This document shows positions 23,526 through 35,381 of a stretch of DNA of 64,000 nucleotides, piece after piece. The translations under genes and the position numbers were made by a program. The stretch covers positions 124,001-188,000 of the forward strand of contig BGZK01000872.1 of NCBI GenBank assembly GCA_005406025.1. The letters run 5' to 3'. The DNA is from Eumeta japonica. Taxonomy: Eukaryota > Arthropoda > Insecta > Lepidoptera > Psychidae. How positions within the stretch are numbered: the first letter of the stretch is position 1; every line of letters begins with the position of its first letter. The notes beneath the pieces were generated by a model. It saw nothing but the letters and a program-made list of their open reading frames with translations. It did not search any database and was not told where the DNA came from.

Positions 23526-25606
23526 GGTATATATAACGATATGATAGTATATAACGTGATGGTACATAAAGTTAAACAGTTAAATAGGATTTGTTAGTCA
23601 ACGAGTAATAGTGAACGAACTTTTAATATATACTCGGATAAGTAGAAAGCAAAATTTCGTATAAATTCCATTGAAAATTACTTAGGTGACGTTGTTAATT
23701 GTGTGAAGCAGGTAGTAAATATAATTTCATTAAGCACGTAAAATTATGGAAGTATAAAATGTTAATATCCTCATCACCATTTAAAAGTGTAACGAGAAAG
23801 ATCGTGTAAAAAAAATATGAGAACATATTAGAACATCGTTATATTATACCTAGTATAGATATGTTCCATTTTTTTATTAATTACTTCACAAAAGGAAGAG
23901 GTTTTACGTACGTTTTTAGGTAGTTTAGGTAGTCCCAAAGTCATCAAGTCAGGATCTGATGTTGGGATATCAGGGAAATCGAAGGATAACCTCAAATATT
24001 ATATGTAAATATAATTTGTTTGAGCTCCTTTTGTTTAGTTATTCAAGTTTTTGCATCTGGTAATTATTATCTCATGCTGCTAAACTGTTAATAAAAGCCA
24101 TAGTACTACCAAACGCTAAGGGGTTAAGGAATAATGCTACAATTTGTCACAAGATATTACGCTTCAATGGTAATCAGTAAAATGTAGTATCTTTTCACTT
24201 ATATAATTGCAACGTGACAATTTAACCGGAACATATCCGAAATTTTTACCGATAACAGCAGAAATAGGACGAATTCATTTAACGCGGAAGTGAATGAAAA
24301 TGTAATCTGCATGAATTGTATAATTTTACTAACCCAAAAAAAAATAATAATAACTTACATCAATTGTGTAAAAATAATTCGATAATTGCACTTGACTATG
24401 AAATGAAAATAAATTCGAGATCAGAATATACTTTTTCCACTTTTTAAAAATAGTCTCCAAAGATATCTCTTGAACAAATAAACCGATGTTTATGCAGTTT
24501 GTGCGGCAGCCGATGTATTTATTTGGAGAAAAAGTTGTTTAGATTTTGGTATCGATCGGCAATCTAAAATTTATTAAAAAAAAATATTGAAAACTTTATT
24601 TTTGAGATTCCTCAAAATTTACCAAGCGATATTAGATCTAAGTTTCAGGAAATCTAAATTGAGTGGACGCCTTTCGAATGTTGGAAGTTGAGTTTCGATC
24701 AGTTAATCCGTTCAAAAGTTATGAGGTATGGGCATGCATACACAGTACACACATACGCACACACACACACACACTTACTCACATCACTTGGAAAGTGGTC
24801 GGAGTAGACTCCTACGACCCTAAAACGACAAGACGTAGTGAAAACTTAGTTTTCGAAAATCAAGGTGAAAACAGAGCTTTCTAAATTTTTGAAAATTTTT
24901 ATATTCATAGTGGAAGATTAACAATAAAACCACCTTAAAACCTTTTTAAATAATTGTTAAACAGACTTCAAAAACAACTAACTAGTTGTTATTAACAAAC
25001 TTATTTTAATATTGAGTTTTAACTAGGACTTATAGCATCACCGTGAAATTTTGTTGTGCATATTTGTAAATGTGTCTTCTTTTATTGATACGGGCCACCG
25101 ATCTTTAAATTAGTTAGTTTAATATTACTTAGGGAGATGCCAAAAAATACATAAAACAAGAGACCAGCCTAAGCAGATATTATATAACGGTAAATATTAA
25201 TATTTTTCATATTTTGATTTTCTAGTTGAATATTCCATATAAAGACAGGACCATATCTGTTTTAATCTATTGGTTTGTTTAAATTTCGACGCTTGTAATA
25301 ATGCAAATTTAATTAAAACGGTCATTTAATCGAATGATTAAAGATTAACGAAATACAAAAAGAAAAAGGTGAGACATCATCAATACATAATTATAAATAA
25401 TAACATATAATAACAACGCAAACGGCACATATATTAAAAATGTAATACAAAATAAAAAAAATCTGTGTCGTACTTACTCAAAAAGAGCCCATTTTTTTCA
25501 TCTAAGTAGGTAGCTATAATCGCGTCTCCCAACCTAATCTGACTAAATCTTAGCTAAGATCCGAAAATAAATTCTTATCTCCAGCTAGCGAAACGGACCA
25601 CTGTAA
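23526..25606. other. AT-rich non-coding stretch with repeat debris
   Basis: A (CA)n tract lies at 24757-24774 within a block (about 24640-24900) whose words, such as GTTCAAAAGTTATGAGG and TTTTCGAAAATCAAGG, suggest an old interspersed repeat 3' end. Immediately below the minus-strand gene, 25572-25600 carries CCAGCTAGCGAAACGGACC, resembling the Helitron-like terminus. No supported gene. Confidence 0.4.
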
Positions 25607-26938
25607 TCAATTTTTGTGAACATTGGCGTCGGTCCAGCAGTATCTAGCAGGCAGCTTATTGGATCTTATAGGTTTTATTTCGCTAGAGGCTTCTCCACTT
25701 CTAATATTACTCAAACGGTATACATCTCCGTCTTCTTTTAAAGGTGACTTGACTACGCCGGTGCTCATTGCTTTTCTTATGACGAAATTAGAGGTATCCA
25801 TCTCCGGGTCCTCGTAGTCTTCCTCTTCTATTAAATCTTGGCCTAAATCTTCTAATTTAGGCTGCACTTCCGATTTTACAGATTTATGCATTTTAATTTT
25901 TGTACGTTCATCCAACTTTTGTTCAATATTCGATAGTTTCTGTAATATACTGTCTATTTTTTGTGAATTGTTGTCAATAGCATTTTGTATTTTTTTGTTT
26001 TCTGTTGTTTCTCTCTGCAGGTGAGCACGTGTCATGTAATCTTTTATGGATTTCACTATAGGACTTCGAAGGTGTTCAATGAGATCATTCTTTTCTGCAT
26101 CGCTCATTAAATGTACTTTCAATTTTGCATCTCCCGATCCTTTCAATGCGGTAGCTAAAGCCTCGAAAGAGTCTGAATGAATAATATTCTTTTCGTGAAA
26201 GGTTTTCTCCTTTCTAGTAGAATATATCTGTGTAACTTTTCTCGCTGATATTTCTGACAATGAACAGCAAAGCGATTGATTTAGATGTACGTCGTCAGTA
26301 CAATTGCTACGCGGCGATTGTGTTATAGTGCGCCTAGAATTCGCGCTGTCGCTAATAGAATTTTTCTGAGCTGTAAATTCTTTCTTCGACGAGGACGTGA
26401 CTTGACACCCGACGTTTCGTCTGAGTGTTTTTAAGTTCACGTCGCATTTCAATTCCTTCTTTTTTTTCTTATTCTTCTTCACTTCTATGGTGTAATGAAT
26501 TGATGAAGGAGACTCGTCTTTTTTAGGTGGCATCAAACACGGAATTAATTCTTTAGCAAATTTTATTGTCTCTTCTATAACCCCGTCGTGAGTTGAACTG
26601 ATACGGTCTTGAGATCGACCAATTTTTTGAGATGAGGTAGACGTTCCTTTATGTTTCCTGTTCTTCAATTTGTTTCGTTGAAACTGTTTGATTTGTTTTA
26701 TTTTCTGCTTACCCATTGTATTCTGTTTTTTGCTTTTACCAAGACTTTCTTCTTCTGTTAACTCTTCACATGGGCGTTCTTTTATTTCGGGTAGAAATCT
26801 TTTGTGAATGTATAAAACAGAATTATAAGAACTCGTAGCCGGATAATAATTTGATGAAAATCTTTTTGAGTTCACTGTACTGCTCCAAGATCCTGTAAGT
26901 TTATATCGCAAAGCGTTTAATCTAAAATGCTGAGCCAA
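25607..26938 (-). CDS. Uncharacterised lysine-rich coiled-coil protein (exon or intronless gene)
   Basis: This is the only long undamaged frame in the window (443 codons, stop TGA at 25607-25609). I do not recognise the family. The frame opens at TTG; the upstream in-frame stop is at 26951-26953 and there is no ATG before codon 75 (26714-26716). On the minus strand ACTTACAG ends at 26893, a plausible 3' splice site, which would make this a downstream exon starting at 26892 with residue 16 onward. Alternatively translation starts at codon 75. The encoded chain is basic and low in hydrophobic stretches: no membrane segment, a lysine run near residues 154-162, serine/threonine-rich linkers (97-120, 181-215), a predicted coiled coil around 310-347 with I/L heptads (I317, I321, I328, L332, L335, I338, L342), and an acidic patch near 370-380. 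The last 16 residues are compact and aromatic (ARYCWTD). A nuclear or cytoskeletal role would fit but is a guess. The plus strand has CTGTAAGT at the same spot, so the splice call is ambiguous. Confidence 0.6.
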   Translation of the reverse strand: MAQHFRLNALRYKLTGSWSSTVNSKRFSSNYYPATSSYNSVLYIHKRFLPEIKERPCEELTEEESLGKSKKQNTMGKQKIKQIKQFQRNKLKNRKHKGTSTSSQKIGRSQDRISSTHDGVIEETIKFAKELIPCLMPPKKDESPSSIHYTIEVKKNKKKKKELKCDVNLKTLRRNVGCQVTSSSKKEFTAQKNSISDSANSRRTITQSPRSNCTDDVHLNQSLCCSLSEISARKVTQIYSTRKEKTFHEKNIIHSDSFEALATALKGSGDAKLKVHLMSDAEKNDLIEHLRSPIVKSIKDYMTRAHLQRETTENKKIQNAIDNNSQKIDSILQKLSNIEQKLDERTKIKMHKSVKSEVQPKLEDLGQDLIEEEDYEDPEMDTSNFVIRKAMSTGVVKSPLKEDGDVYRLSNIRSGEASSEIKPIRSNKLPARYCWTDANVHKN

Positions 26939-27399
26939 AATTAATCTAGTTCAAATAGCTTAAAATCTCTCATAGACAATAAAATAAAGTCGAGAATAGG
27001 CAGTATTTTAATATTAATGAACTATTTAAATAATTCTTCATACACCCAAATTCAATTACTGTTTTTACATATTTTAAAATAAGATTATTTACTTTAACAA
27101 CAATGTACTGTTTTTAAAGAAACCAGAAATCACCAAATTTATTTTTTCTTTTTTAGTGTGATAAAATATCACATAAAGCATTATATGAGAAAATAAAATT
27201 AATATTGAAAATTAATTTGAAATTAATATTGATTTTTTATTGTAATATTATGGTCATATCGATGTTGTTTTTACGACCCCTTTTTCCACTGTTGATCATG
27301 TTTAGCCTCTATTTTGTTTCCTCGATTATTTTTATTACATTCAATATATGCTTTATACTTTATTATAATATATTATTATTAATATATCACAATTTCACA
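26939..27399. other. AT-rich sequence upstream of the minus-strand frame
   Basis: If the long minus-strand frame is an exon, this is intron; if intronless, it would hold the promoter. No TATA box with a convincing start site and no second exon were identified. Confidence 0.35.
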
Positions 27400-27590
27400 G
27401 GACATAGATGTGAAGTAGCAGCTTCCTCTTTTGCGTCTCATCCAGTGAGTGAAAGTTTGGGTCAGGTACTACCCTTTCTATTACATCCCCCCCTCCACCA
27501 GATATCCTCTTCCTAACTAAAAGGCCGATAACCCACTCACGACTCCCCTGGGTTTACGAGTGTCTATGGGCGGCGACAACCATCTACTCT
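27400..27590 (-). mobile_element. Interspersed repeat, minus orientation
   Basis: Read on the minus strand, words such as GATGGTTGTCGCCGCCCATA, GACACTCG and TTATCGGCCTTTTAG match the style of the very abundant short retroposon 3' segment of moths and butterflies (GTTGCCGGCCTTTT-type). The assignment is from remembered sequence style and needs a library search. No coding potential. Confidence 0.45.
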
Positions 27591-28084
27591 TCCACGACTC
27601 GCGTGCTCGCGAGTGTTCTATTCGAGAATACTATAAAAAGTGCCCTCAATCTTGTAATAGCTCTGACGCAAGCAAAACTTCACGTTCATTTTGAATTAGC
27701 GAGTTATTTTATAATAACTATAACGCATCGAGACATGCACCAAAAGTATTATATCTTTACAAGCCCTCACTCACCTTGCTCCATTTGCTCGCCGTTCTCA
27801 GTCGTAATGGCGTTGTTTACTTATTGACATGCGACGCCGTGAAAAACTTGGAGCTTTCGCATCAAACTCGCCAAACAGATACAATTTATACTGAAGTTTC
27901 AATATATTGGGTTGTTCGCGTTTATGTTGAGAATCAACTCCCTGGCTGTCGAAGTCTGACAGACGTGTGGGGGCGCGCGTCAATGCTTTTGCTCACTCTT
28001 CGTAATTGTTATGACATTAGCGAGATATTCAGTTTAGGTGGTATATGTTACAACACAGAACAGATTTATAGGTTTACCGTAATA

Positions 28085-28122
<38 letters not shown>

Positions 28123-29417
28123 CTGCGTGGGTGAGCATGAGTCGTGTTTCTATTATCCCAATCACACCATAATATTTTTATTTCGTGTGGAAGGGTTCAG
28201 ACCTTAAGCCGTCTGTATATACGCCGGCTTAGCGTGTGTTGAGGACTGTTATCGGCCGTTGTCGCCGAGTTGACCCAAAAAATCAGAATGCATAGAAGAC
28301 GAGTCTATCTCTAGTTTTATTATTTTTCGATAAATCTTTCGAAATAACTCTAGGCCTGGTCGAAAAATGCATTGATTTCTTTTATGTTAAAACTTGCAAT
28401 ATTTATAGGCGTCGTTAGGTGATTAGACGATTCCTTTGGAATGTCACTACACTGGCATTTGGACTTATGAGGAGAATCACCTCCTTTTTTATGCTCTTGG
28501 TTGTTCTCATAATAAGATTACAAAGTTTCATTTTTGTGTGTTCAACAGCATTTTATTATGTGACAAAAAACAAAGTAGAATTGTATATAAAACATCTGTA
28601 AACTAAGACTTTGAATAATAATTTATATTGCGATTTAGACAAAGAGAGTATGTACTATAGAGCATTAATCTAAACCTTGGATGTAATGAAAGTATAGTTT
28701 CTGTACGAAAGATTATGAAAGAATTTTAAGAAAAAGTTAACAACAACAAAAAAATATTCTATTTATACTGTCTAAATCTACTTTTATCTTTTATAAACAG
28801 GAATGCCAAGCCGACAAAGTCACTCCGGCCCTGGGTGCACTCATTGAAAACAGTATCCAAACGATAGTATGTAATAATGCTTAGGTTAAGGAATCAGTTA
28901 TAAAAAAGTCCGTCTTTTAAAGTTATAAACAGTTTAATTTTAAAAATAAAACGGGCTTTTAGATTAAAACACTCGTTTTACATCACTTTTTGCGCATTTT
29001 ATATTTGCATATCGTTCGTAAATGCAACACAGACATAACAACTATGCAAATGCCTTAAAAATGATAGTAGGTAATAACCTACATACGTCGTTCAGCAAAT
29101 GTCATTCATCTTGTATGTCATACACTACTAAGACTTCATTCAAATAGTGAGATGATGGAGAAATATAACTTTGATGTCGTGCCCACCCCAGATACCAGAT
29201 AACCGTCATCAAATGGACTCATCCTATCATTCGTCTTTAAACAATGCAGTTGCAATGCAGCTGATGTCGATTCCAATCTCGCGCTGGGGTCATCATTGGA
29301 AACAGAAGCGGTATCCATATTCAAACCTTGGTCAGAAGAGTCTTTGGTATCAGTGTCGATTTACAATGCAGTCGTTAGATTTTAAAAAACAAAATAAAAA
29401 AAAGTGTGTGTGTATTA
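27591..29417. other. Non-coding stretch with an (AT)n tract
   Basis: Contains an (AT)n run at 28087-28120. The short frames at 27776-28207 (partly encoded by the AT run) and 28419-28601 show no domain. No supported gene. Confidence 0.45.
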
Positions 29418-29938
29418 GTGTACACACGTAAGAAGTGAAACTTCTTTATGACATCATTTTTCGAAAAATGATTTACTATTTACAACTTCACAGAATTGGT
29501 TGAATAAAGCTAAATTAGATAAAGTTTATGCAAAAGGCTTTTATTATTATAGACATGGATACAAAAATAATACAATTATTTCACCTTTCTGCTACTAAGA
29601 TTATAGCATTTCATTAATTATAATAGAATTATTACTATTATTGTTATCGTTATTATATATTTTTGTAATTAATGGCTTAACTCACTGATATTTACAATCA
29701 AAAACTAAGGTTAACCTGAAATAACCTTAAAAAAATGTAACTACTCAAAACGGGCCGCAAAATACATTGGAGACATTTACCAATCCCTACTCCGCTGGAG
29801 AAAGTATACTTCGAATCGCGCGTGGTAGGGATAAGAAAAAGATGGCGCGTAACGGAAAAATGTGACGCGTAACGAAAAAATGTTACACTAAATTTTTTTC
29901 CAACCCCGATAAAGAAGTTTCACTTCAATACAGTACAC
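29418..29938. mobile_element. Inverted-repeat element (MITE-like)
   Basis: GTGTAC then AGAAGTGAAACTTCTTTAT (29431-29449) mirrors ATAAAGAAGTTTCACTTC (29909-29926) and GTACAC (29933-29938), giving terminal inverted repeats of about 25-30 bp over about 520 bp. Near the right end a 20-bp unit containing GCGCGTAACG is doubled (29842-29880). The ends are related to those of the element at 21952-22606. No coding potential; a non-autonomous DNA transposon is the best reading. Confidence 0.65.
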
Positions 29939-30389
29939 GACAAAACAACTTCACATAAAACTTGCAAGCAGTTAACTGTCACTGTCAACTAATGTCAAAT
30001 GTCAGTTTTTCTAATTTAGCGTGCGACATGTTGCCATTTCCCATGCAAAATCGATAAATCAATATCGGAGTTTATCCGAACGGTTATCAAAAATTATTAT
30101 CCAAGGGGTCATTATTCAATAATGTATTTAACAAATCAGAGAGTATATCATTCGTGATAATGCCTTAATCATTTTTAATAGTTTTTGCTTTATCCACATT
30201 GAGAATAAAAAAGTTGATAACAATCATCCGTTAATCTTCCATTTAGCATTGAACACTTTTCCATTTTTTCTTAGTGACTAATGGTAACACTGGTGCTGCC
30301 ATCGAAAGATTTTGTTTAAGTACTATTTATTTGATGCATAATAATCCCAACTAGTAGTGATGACTGAATATTAACTACATTTCACAAAA

Positions 30390-30449
30390 AATAAATAAAG
30401 AATTTATTTATTTTTAAAAGTAAAAATAAATAAATTCTTTATTTTTTGT
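30390..30449. other. AT-rich long hairpin
   Basis: TAAAGAATTTATTTATTTTT (ending 30415) is the reverse complement of sequence starting at 30422, with a 6-base loop; the stem is over 20 bp with a small insertion on the left arm. Likely a repeat-end structure, possibly a transcript fold. Confidence 0.7.
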
Positions 30450-30499
30450 TGTGCTTTTTGGGCCACAGTCTGGCATTCCCCTTTACTGAGTAATATAAC

Positions 30500-31030
30500 A
30501 TATCCAGTTTTGATCCCCCTTCACAGTCGGCGCGACACATACAAATACGTGTTCGTTAAAGCTCACTCGAAATTACGAGCGCTGAACGCGTCTAAAGATA
30601 AGCGCGAAACATTCGAGGAGTCGTACCCCACCCCCCCCTGACGAGACCGTCGTCCTGCCCGGCGACTCGAGCGACCACCTTAATGACCGCAATAAATTGT
30701 AACAATAATATCAGCCGGCCGAAGATCTCTAAAGGCGGGAAAATTAGGCCATCTAGGCCCGCGCTTCGGCGTATCCGGAGAATGCGGGACTGCGCTCGGG
30801 AAATCCCCGTTTGTCACAAAGGAGCCTCTCCACGGTCCCTAAGTCCGGTTCAATTCGGTGAGCCAGACTGAATCCTACGGCGTTTGAGAATAGGTTGATT
30901 TCGGTTCGCAAACCGTACTAGCTTGAGAGACGATGCGAAATGAACTCTCTCAACGGAATAGAAGCCTTTTAACTGGAGCGTCCAATTCACAAATCTCTCG
31001 TAGGCGTTTCACCGCGTAGCTGCAACACAA
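30500..31030. promoter_or_regulatory. Extended GC-rich island
   Basis: About 500 bp with much higher GC and CpG than the flanks and no repeat similarity inside the window. The plus-strand frame at 30683-30871 shows no domain. ACAAAGG and TTTAATG-free GC words dominate. It could be a conserved regulatory block or an unannotated exon; strand undecided. Confidence 0.25.
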
Positions 31031-31269
31031 CAAGCAGCTTTTTCTTGAAAGCTACTGCAAATAAATGTATGAAATCTTTTTAGATTTCAAAGTAGACATT
31101 TCGTAGAGGAAAAGTCATCTTGGTGGGAAACTGTAATAACGCGCCGCAACGGTATTGTCTCAAATTGGAATGTCTCGCTTTTCTGGTATTCTACACTTTA
31201 CGTAAACAGATGTCAAAAAATATAGATAATGGACCACGAATAAAACTACTATTGAACATTTTAATTTAA

Positions 31270-31490
31270 CTAATGAATTTTTAACCTGAGTCAATTTAAT
31301 TTATTCATTTCGTGCCTCAAAGAGCAAGTTAAGCCATCGGTTTGGGCGTTGTCACCGCATCGGTGACATCGGTCATTGGCGACGTCCGTCATCGGTGACA
31401 TCGGCCATCAGTAACATCGGTCATCAGGACATCGGTCATCGGTGGCATTGGTCATCGGTGGCCCCCAACCCGTACTGGGCCATTGGGGCA
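31270..31490 (+). mobile_element. SINE-like interspersed repeat, copy B, with internal 16-bp array
   Basis: Begins like the other copies (AATTTAATTTATTCATTTCG, GTGCCTC..GAGCA). The central CATCGGTGAC word has expanded into about 6-7 imperfect tandem units of 16 bp (31358-31460). The end keeps GGCCCCCAACCC. No coding potential. Confidence 0.5.
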
Positions 31491-32884
31491 AGAAGTTTCA
31501 GTATCTATCCCCTCGATCTTCCTTCGTATGCCCAACGGAGTGACTAAAACGCGACACAATAAAAACCGTTTACTTCCACAATCTAAATGATATTGCAAAG
31601 GCTGCATTCATGTGATTGATTACTTTGAGAAATGCTCCACGTGTGGGTTTCTGGGTGACGAGAAAAACCCAAGTCAAACTTGTATTCTTATAGCATTTCC
31701 GAGAAGAAGAAGGGTCTTCGACGCTTATGGACACTACAACTCCAGAGAGATGCAGTACAAATCGAACAAACGACGGAGAGAACTAATGGAGAGGGAGTGA
31801 GCCACTAGAACTATCATTCGCTGACGAAACGCAACAACGAAAGCTGTTACCACACATCAATATTCTGTAAGAGTATGGTATCTCACCAGTCGAGCCGGCC
31901 TATTTTCGTGATACAGCTAAGTTAAGCACGATATGGCTGTACCGCTCTAAAAATGATATGAAGACAAATATTTAAAAATATTTTAAGTACTCTCTTCAAT
32001 AATCTCTACTGTCACTCACATTTAAAATTAATAGTTTTTTTTTTATCGTTTCAAAGCCAATTTACTTAAATGAACCGATATTTAGGGATAAAACTGTAAG
32101 TATTTATTATAAGAAAACTCACTGATACACTAACACACATAAAGTAGCAACTGTTGAGTGTAGTAAACGGGAAAGCGTTAAGTATCAGTATCGACACGCG
32201 AAATCGGAAAGAGCCGACAATACCCGAAGCTGCCCGAATGGCACGTCGTGTCGTGCATTAGAGATTTTTACTCGCCGTCCAAAGGCGCCATCCAAACGTT
32301 TCATATGAAAATTTTTCAGTATTTTTTTATATATCAGTCACAATTATAATCTATTATATTAGACTAAAAATGGATTTTTTTCTGGATATGTATAGGTATC
32401 TCTAGTTCTTAAGTAACATCGGACGTCGATAATACTTATGTACTAAATCAAATCAGCCAAAAAAAAAAACACGCAAGGCGAGATGACAGCACTAGGATAA
32501 AATATATATAAAAACAAAGCAACAACTTTCTGTACAATCGTTGTTCTGGCCCTTCTATATTTTCCTCTTTGTCGGATGCAGAGGTGCTCCCCACTCCTTA
32601 ACTTCCATGATTCCGTTGCGTGATTCACGATTATCCGTATCCGCTGTGGGCTTTCGCTGTAACTTCGAAGGGGAAAATAACGTAAGGGGGTTATAAGTTT
32701 GAAAAATTCATAACATTCCGCGAAACTTCGCTGTTCGCGTATTCGTTATGAAAAAAAAATCGTCCCGAAAAGATTTTCGCTTTTCGCTCGGCGAACACGG
32801 AAAAGTATAGCCCTCTAGGAAGTACCTACGGACGGATTACCATTTCACGGCACGTTCTCGTATGTATGATAAATCGATTCATAC
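31491..32884. other. Non-coding stretch
   Basis: Moderately GC patches at 32150-32280 and 32640-32830 but no supported gene or repeat. The frames at 31612-31800 and 32443-32628 show no recognisable domain. Confidence 0.45.
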
Positions 32885-33140
32885 TTGTATATTAGGTTTG
32901 TCAGTTCGCCAAACCTATTAGCCGGACAGACCAGCTAGTTTGGCCGGACATTTGGGTAAAAAGGCCGGACACCCTACATTATGAGGATTTTGTGTCTCCA
33001 TATTAATGTCCGGCTTTTTACATTTCGTTCGTTTGCGAAATATAAAAAGCCGGACAAGCCGGAAACCGTTTATTTTGACCAGACACGCAATCAAAAAGCC
33101 TAACTATGTCCGGTTTTATCCGGACGCCTGGCAACTCTAA
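32885..33140. mobile_element. Self-complementary GTCCGG-rich repeat
   Basis: The word GCCGGAC or its complement occurs at least seven times in mixed orientation. Arm 33008-33027 pairs with 33036-33055 (one mismatch in 20) around an 8-base loop. The right edge contains CCGGACGCCTGGCAACTCTA, whose complement AGAGTTGCCAGG is typical of hAT-type terminal repeats. The left edge is unclear. Short non-autonomous hAT-like element is the best guess. Confidence 0.5.
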
Positions 33141-33530
33141 TTGTTAACTTTTTATGTAGCGTAAAATTGTCATTTACGTTAAATGGAAATTTCGATTCCA
33201 AAAAGCGCTTATCGCACAATGATATTAAACACCAGGAATTTATGAAAAAGGACAAAAATATTCATCTCGCTTTCCTTGCTGTTGGCTGATATAATTTTCG
33301 TAAGAAAAACTTATTGTGCATGGGGTATTGTTTCCGATGAATTATTGACTGCATTGCGTTCAAGAATGCAAATAACAGCATCGTCTTTAGAACTAGGTCG
33401 GATGAACGGACTCGGAGCAATCGGATGGACGTGTCATAACCAATGAAATTGCTATCTGGTGTAATTAATTATAACTACGAGTAAATCATTGCGTTAAATG
33501 TAGTCATGTATTATATATTAGTTTTCGCGC
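33141..33530. other. Non-coding stretch
   Basis: Nothing supportable identified. Confidence 0.4.
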
Positions 33531-33660
33531 ACAGCGGCTCCTTCCGCATGGACATGCTATGAATTCCTCCATCTGTATCAATCAATGCCGCTGTCACTAT
33601 TAATCCGATCCCGGTCTCGATTTATAACCCGATTCCAGTTTCGCTCTCAATTCCTAATTA
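33531..33660 (-). mobile_element. Fragment of the Helitron-like repeat family, minus orientation
   Basis: In reverse complement it reads GAATTCATAGCATGTCCATGC and then a GAAACTGGAATCGGG/GAGACCGGGATCGG body, matching the order (in opposite sense) at 38640-38760, 40185-40290 and 55362-55660. Confidence 0.4.
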
Positions 33661-34346
33661 ATAATTTTCTAATCTTTTAAATTATTCCGCCTCATTTCTT
33701 AATCAATAAGAACGAGATGTGCATAACTACTTATTGACGATTGAATCACTCTATTCGCTAAAATATTTTCGATTTCCTCGCCCACAATCTCGCTTTGTTT
33801 GAACAAAATGCTACATAGAGCTTGATGGTTTAGCCTCGAACTATATCATTGCCTCAACGTAAGTTTCCTATTTTCGTTGCAAAATATTGCTGGAATTCTA
33901 TGCGTAATTCTATACACCATCTACGTCACTCGACAATTGATAGCCCTTCGTAAATGTATTATCATATCAATGCGGTGCCTTCGTTGACACATTCCGTCTT
34001 ATTCGAATTCATATAACGCACTGTACGTTAACCTTGCTCACTACTGAGTTCATTTTTTCAGAGTTCAAATGCCGTCCTTTTCATTAGACCACCGTTCATG
34101 TCATATTCACGGCACGGTAATCTATCTCGGTCAAAATATATATTTTGACAAAACTTTATGGTAATAGTATCATAAAGTTTTTCTGTAACTATTTACAGAT
34201 ATAGACTATTCTATGCTCAAATTTATCGAACCTTCTAAATATCGATTAACAAAAGACGTGCGACTTACTCAATACTAAATTTTGAAGCTACCAACCATAC
34301 AAAATTCATGGTACCACCATAACAAAGTCACACTGTCCACTAAGGA

Positions 34347-34755
34347 TTAGTGGACACTGGTGAGAATCCAAGTGTGACGATGATACGTCTGGAAGTCAAC
34401 GCCGATCGATGCGGGCGAAGGGCTCCACTTCGGGGCGAAGGCCCTCCGAATTACGGATACACGACCGTTGGCTGCCTCTGGAAGAGCGACACATTCTGAC
34501 GTGATCACACTGACCACATGCGGACATTTCAGATTAGCAGCTATACGGCTGTCGGCCGGCGTCTTTCCCGCAGCACACGCGCGCGGTCTCTCTGAACTCA
34601 CTAACGAACGCAACACTTTTCCTGACTGGATGGTACAGGCGACGACAGTAGTTCAAGTTTTCTGAAACATATGCCCGACAACTTGCTGGAGGTCGGGTTC
34701 CAGGCGCTTCTCCACTTTGTTCTAGCGCATTCATCAGTGTTTCAGAATTGTGCAT
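34347..34755 (-). pseudogene. GC-rich block, possible LINE ORF1 zinc-knuckle remnant
   Basis: On the minus strand one frame gives cysteine-rich text with spaced C and H residues (TARVCCGKDAGRQPYSC, then ACGQCDHVRMC) that recalls the CCHC knuckles at the end of the first ORF of R1-type non-LTR elements. Stops and frame changes interrupt it. Several overlapping frames are open because of high GC. I hold this loosely; it could equally be a conserved non-coding block. Confidence 0.25.
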
Positions 34756-35381
34756 ACACGAGCGTTATTTGTCAAGTAGATTTTCAGAATAGTCTTCGAA
34801 TTGTTTTAAAAATTTTATTTAGTTCAAAACTTACAGGTTTACAGAAGTTGGAAACCGTTACCAAAACTTCTATTTCATTATTTTGTATCTACGTGAAGAT
34901 CAATTTAATTTCTATGTTTGTTGTGGTCGGATTTAATTTATCATGTATTTTTATGTTCGAAAGAAGTGGCCTGCGGTTTTTTTATACTTTGTTATATATA
35001 ATAATAAACGTTTATTAATCAAAAAGTTAACATATTGACGTTTTTAAAATAAGGTTATATAACTTGATTGATTGGTAATAATATATGGCAACTGTTGCTA
35101 AACTCAGTGAAAGTATTTCATTCATTTCAAGAAACAGTGTAACTGTTTCAACATCAGCGCTTCTCTCTATGCTACCTTGAAGTATTTCTTAAATATATTA
35201 TTACATTGACCATTTTCTAGGAATATAATGCAATAGTTATTCAATAGTATCTAAAAAAATAAATAAATCTATTTGTAACGTACATGGGAGTAAAATAGAG
35301 AAAGACAATTTCTATGGCCGAGTATCTCGATAAATGGTCATAATACTTAATTTACAAACCATTCATTTATTTATTACTTTT
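34756..35381. other. AT-rich non-coding stretch
   Basis: No supported gene. The plus-strand frame at 34671-35018 runs out of the GC block into AT-rich sequence and lacks a domain. Confidence 0.4.

Noticed and set aside
27776..28207. 143-codon plus-strand frame
   Set aside because: A large part is translated from the (AT)n run (YIYIYIY) and the rest lacks a domain.
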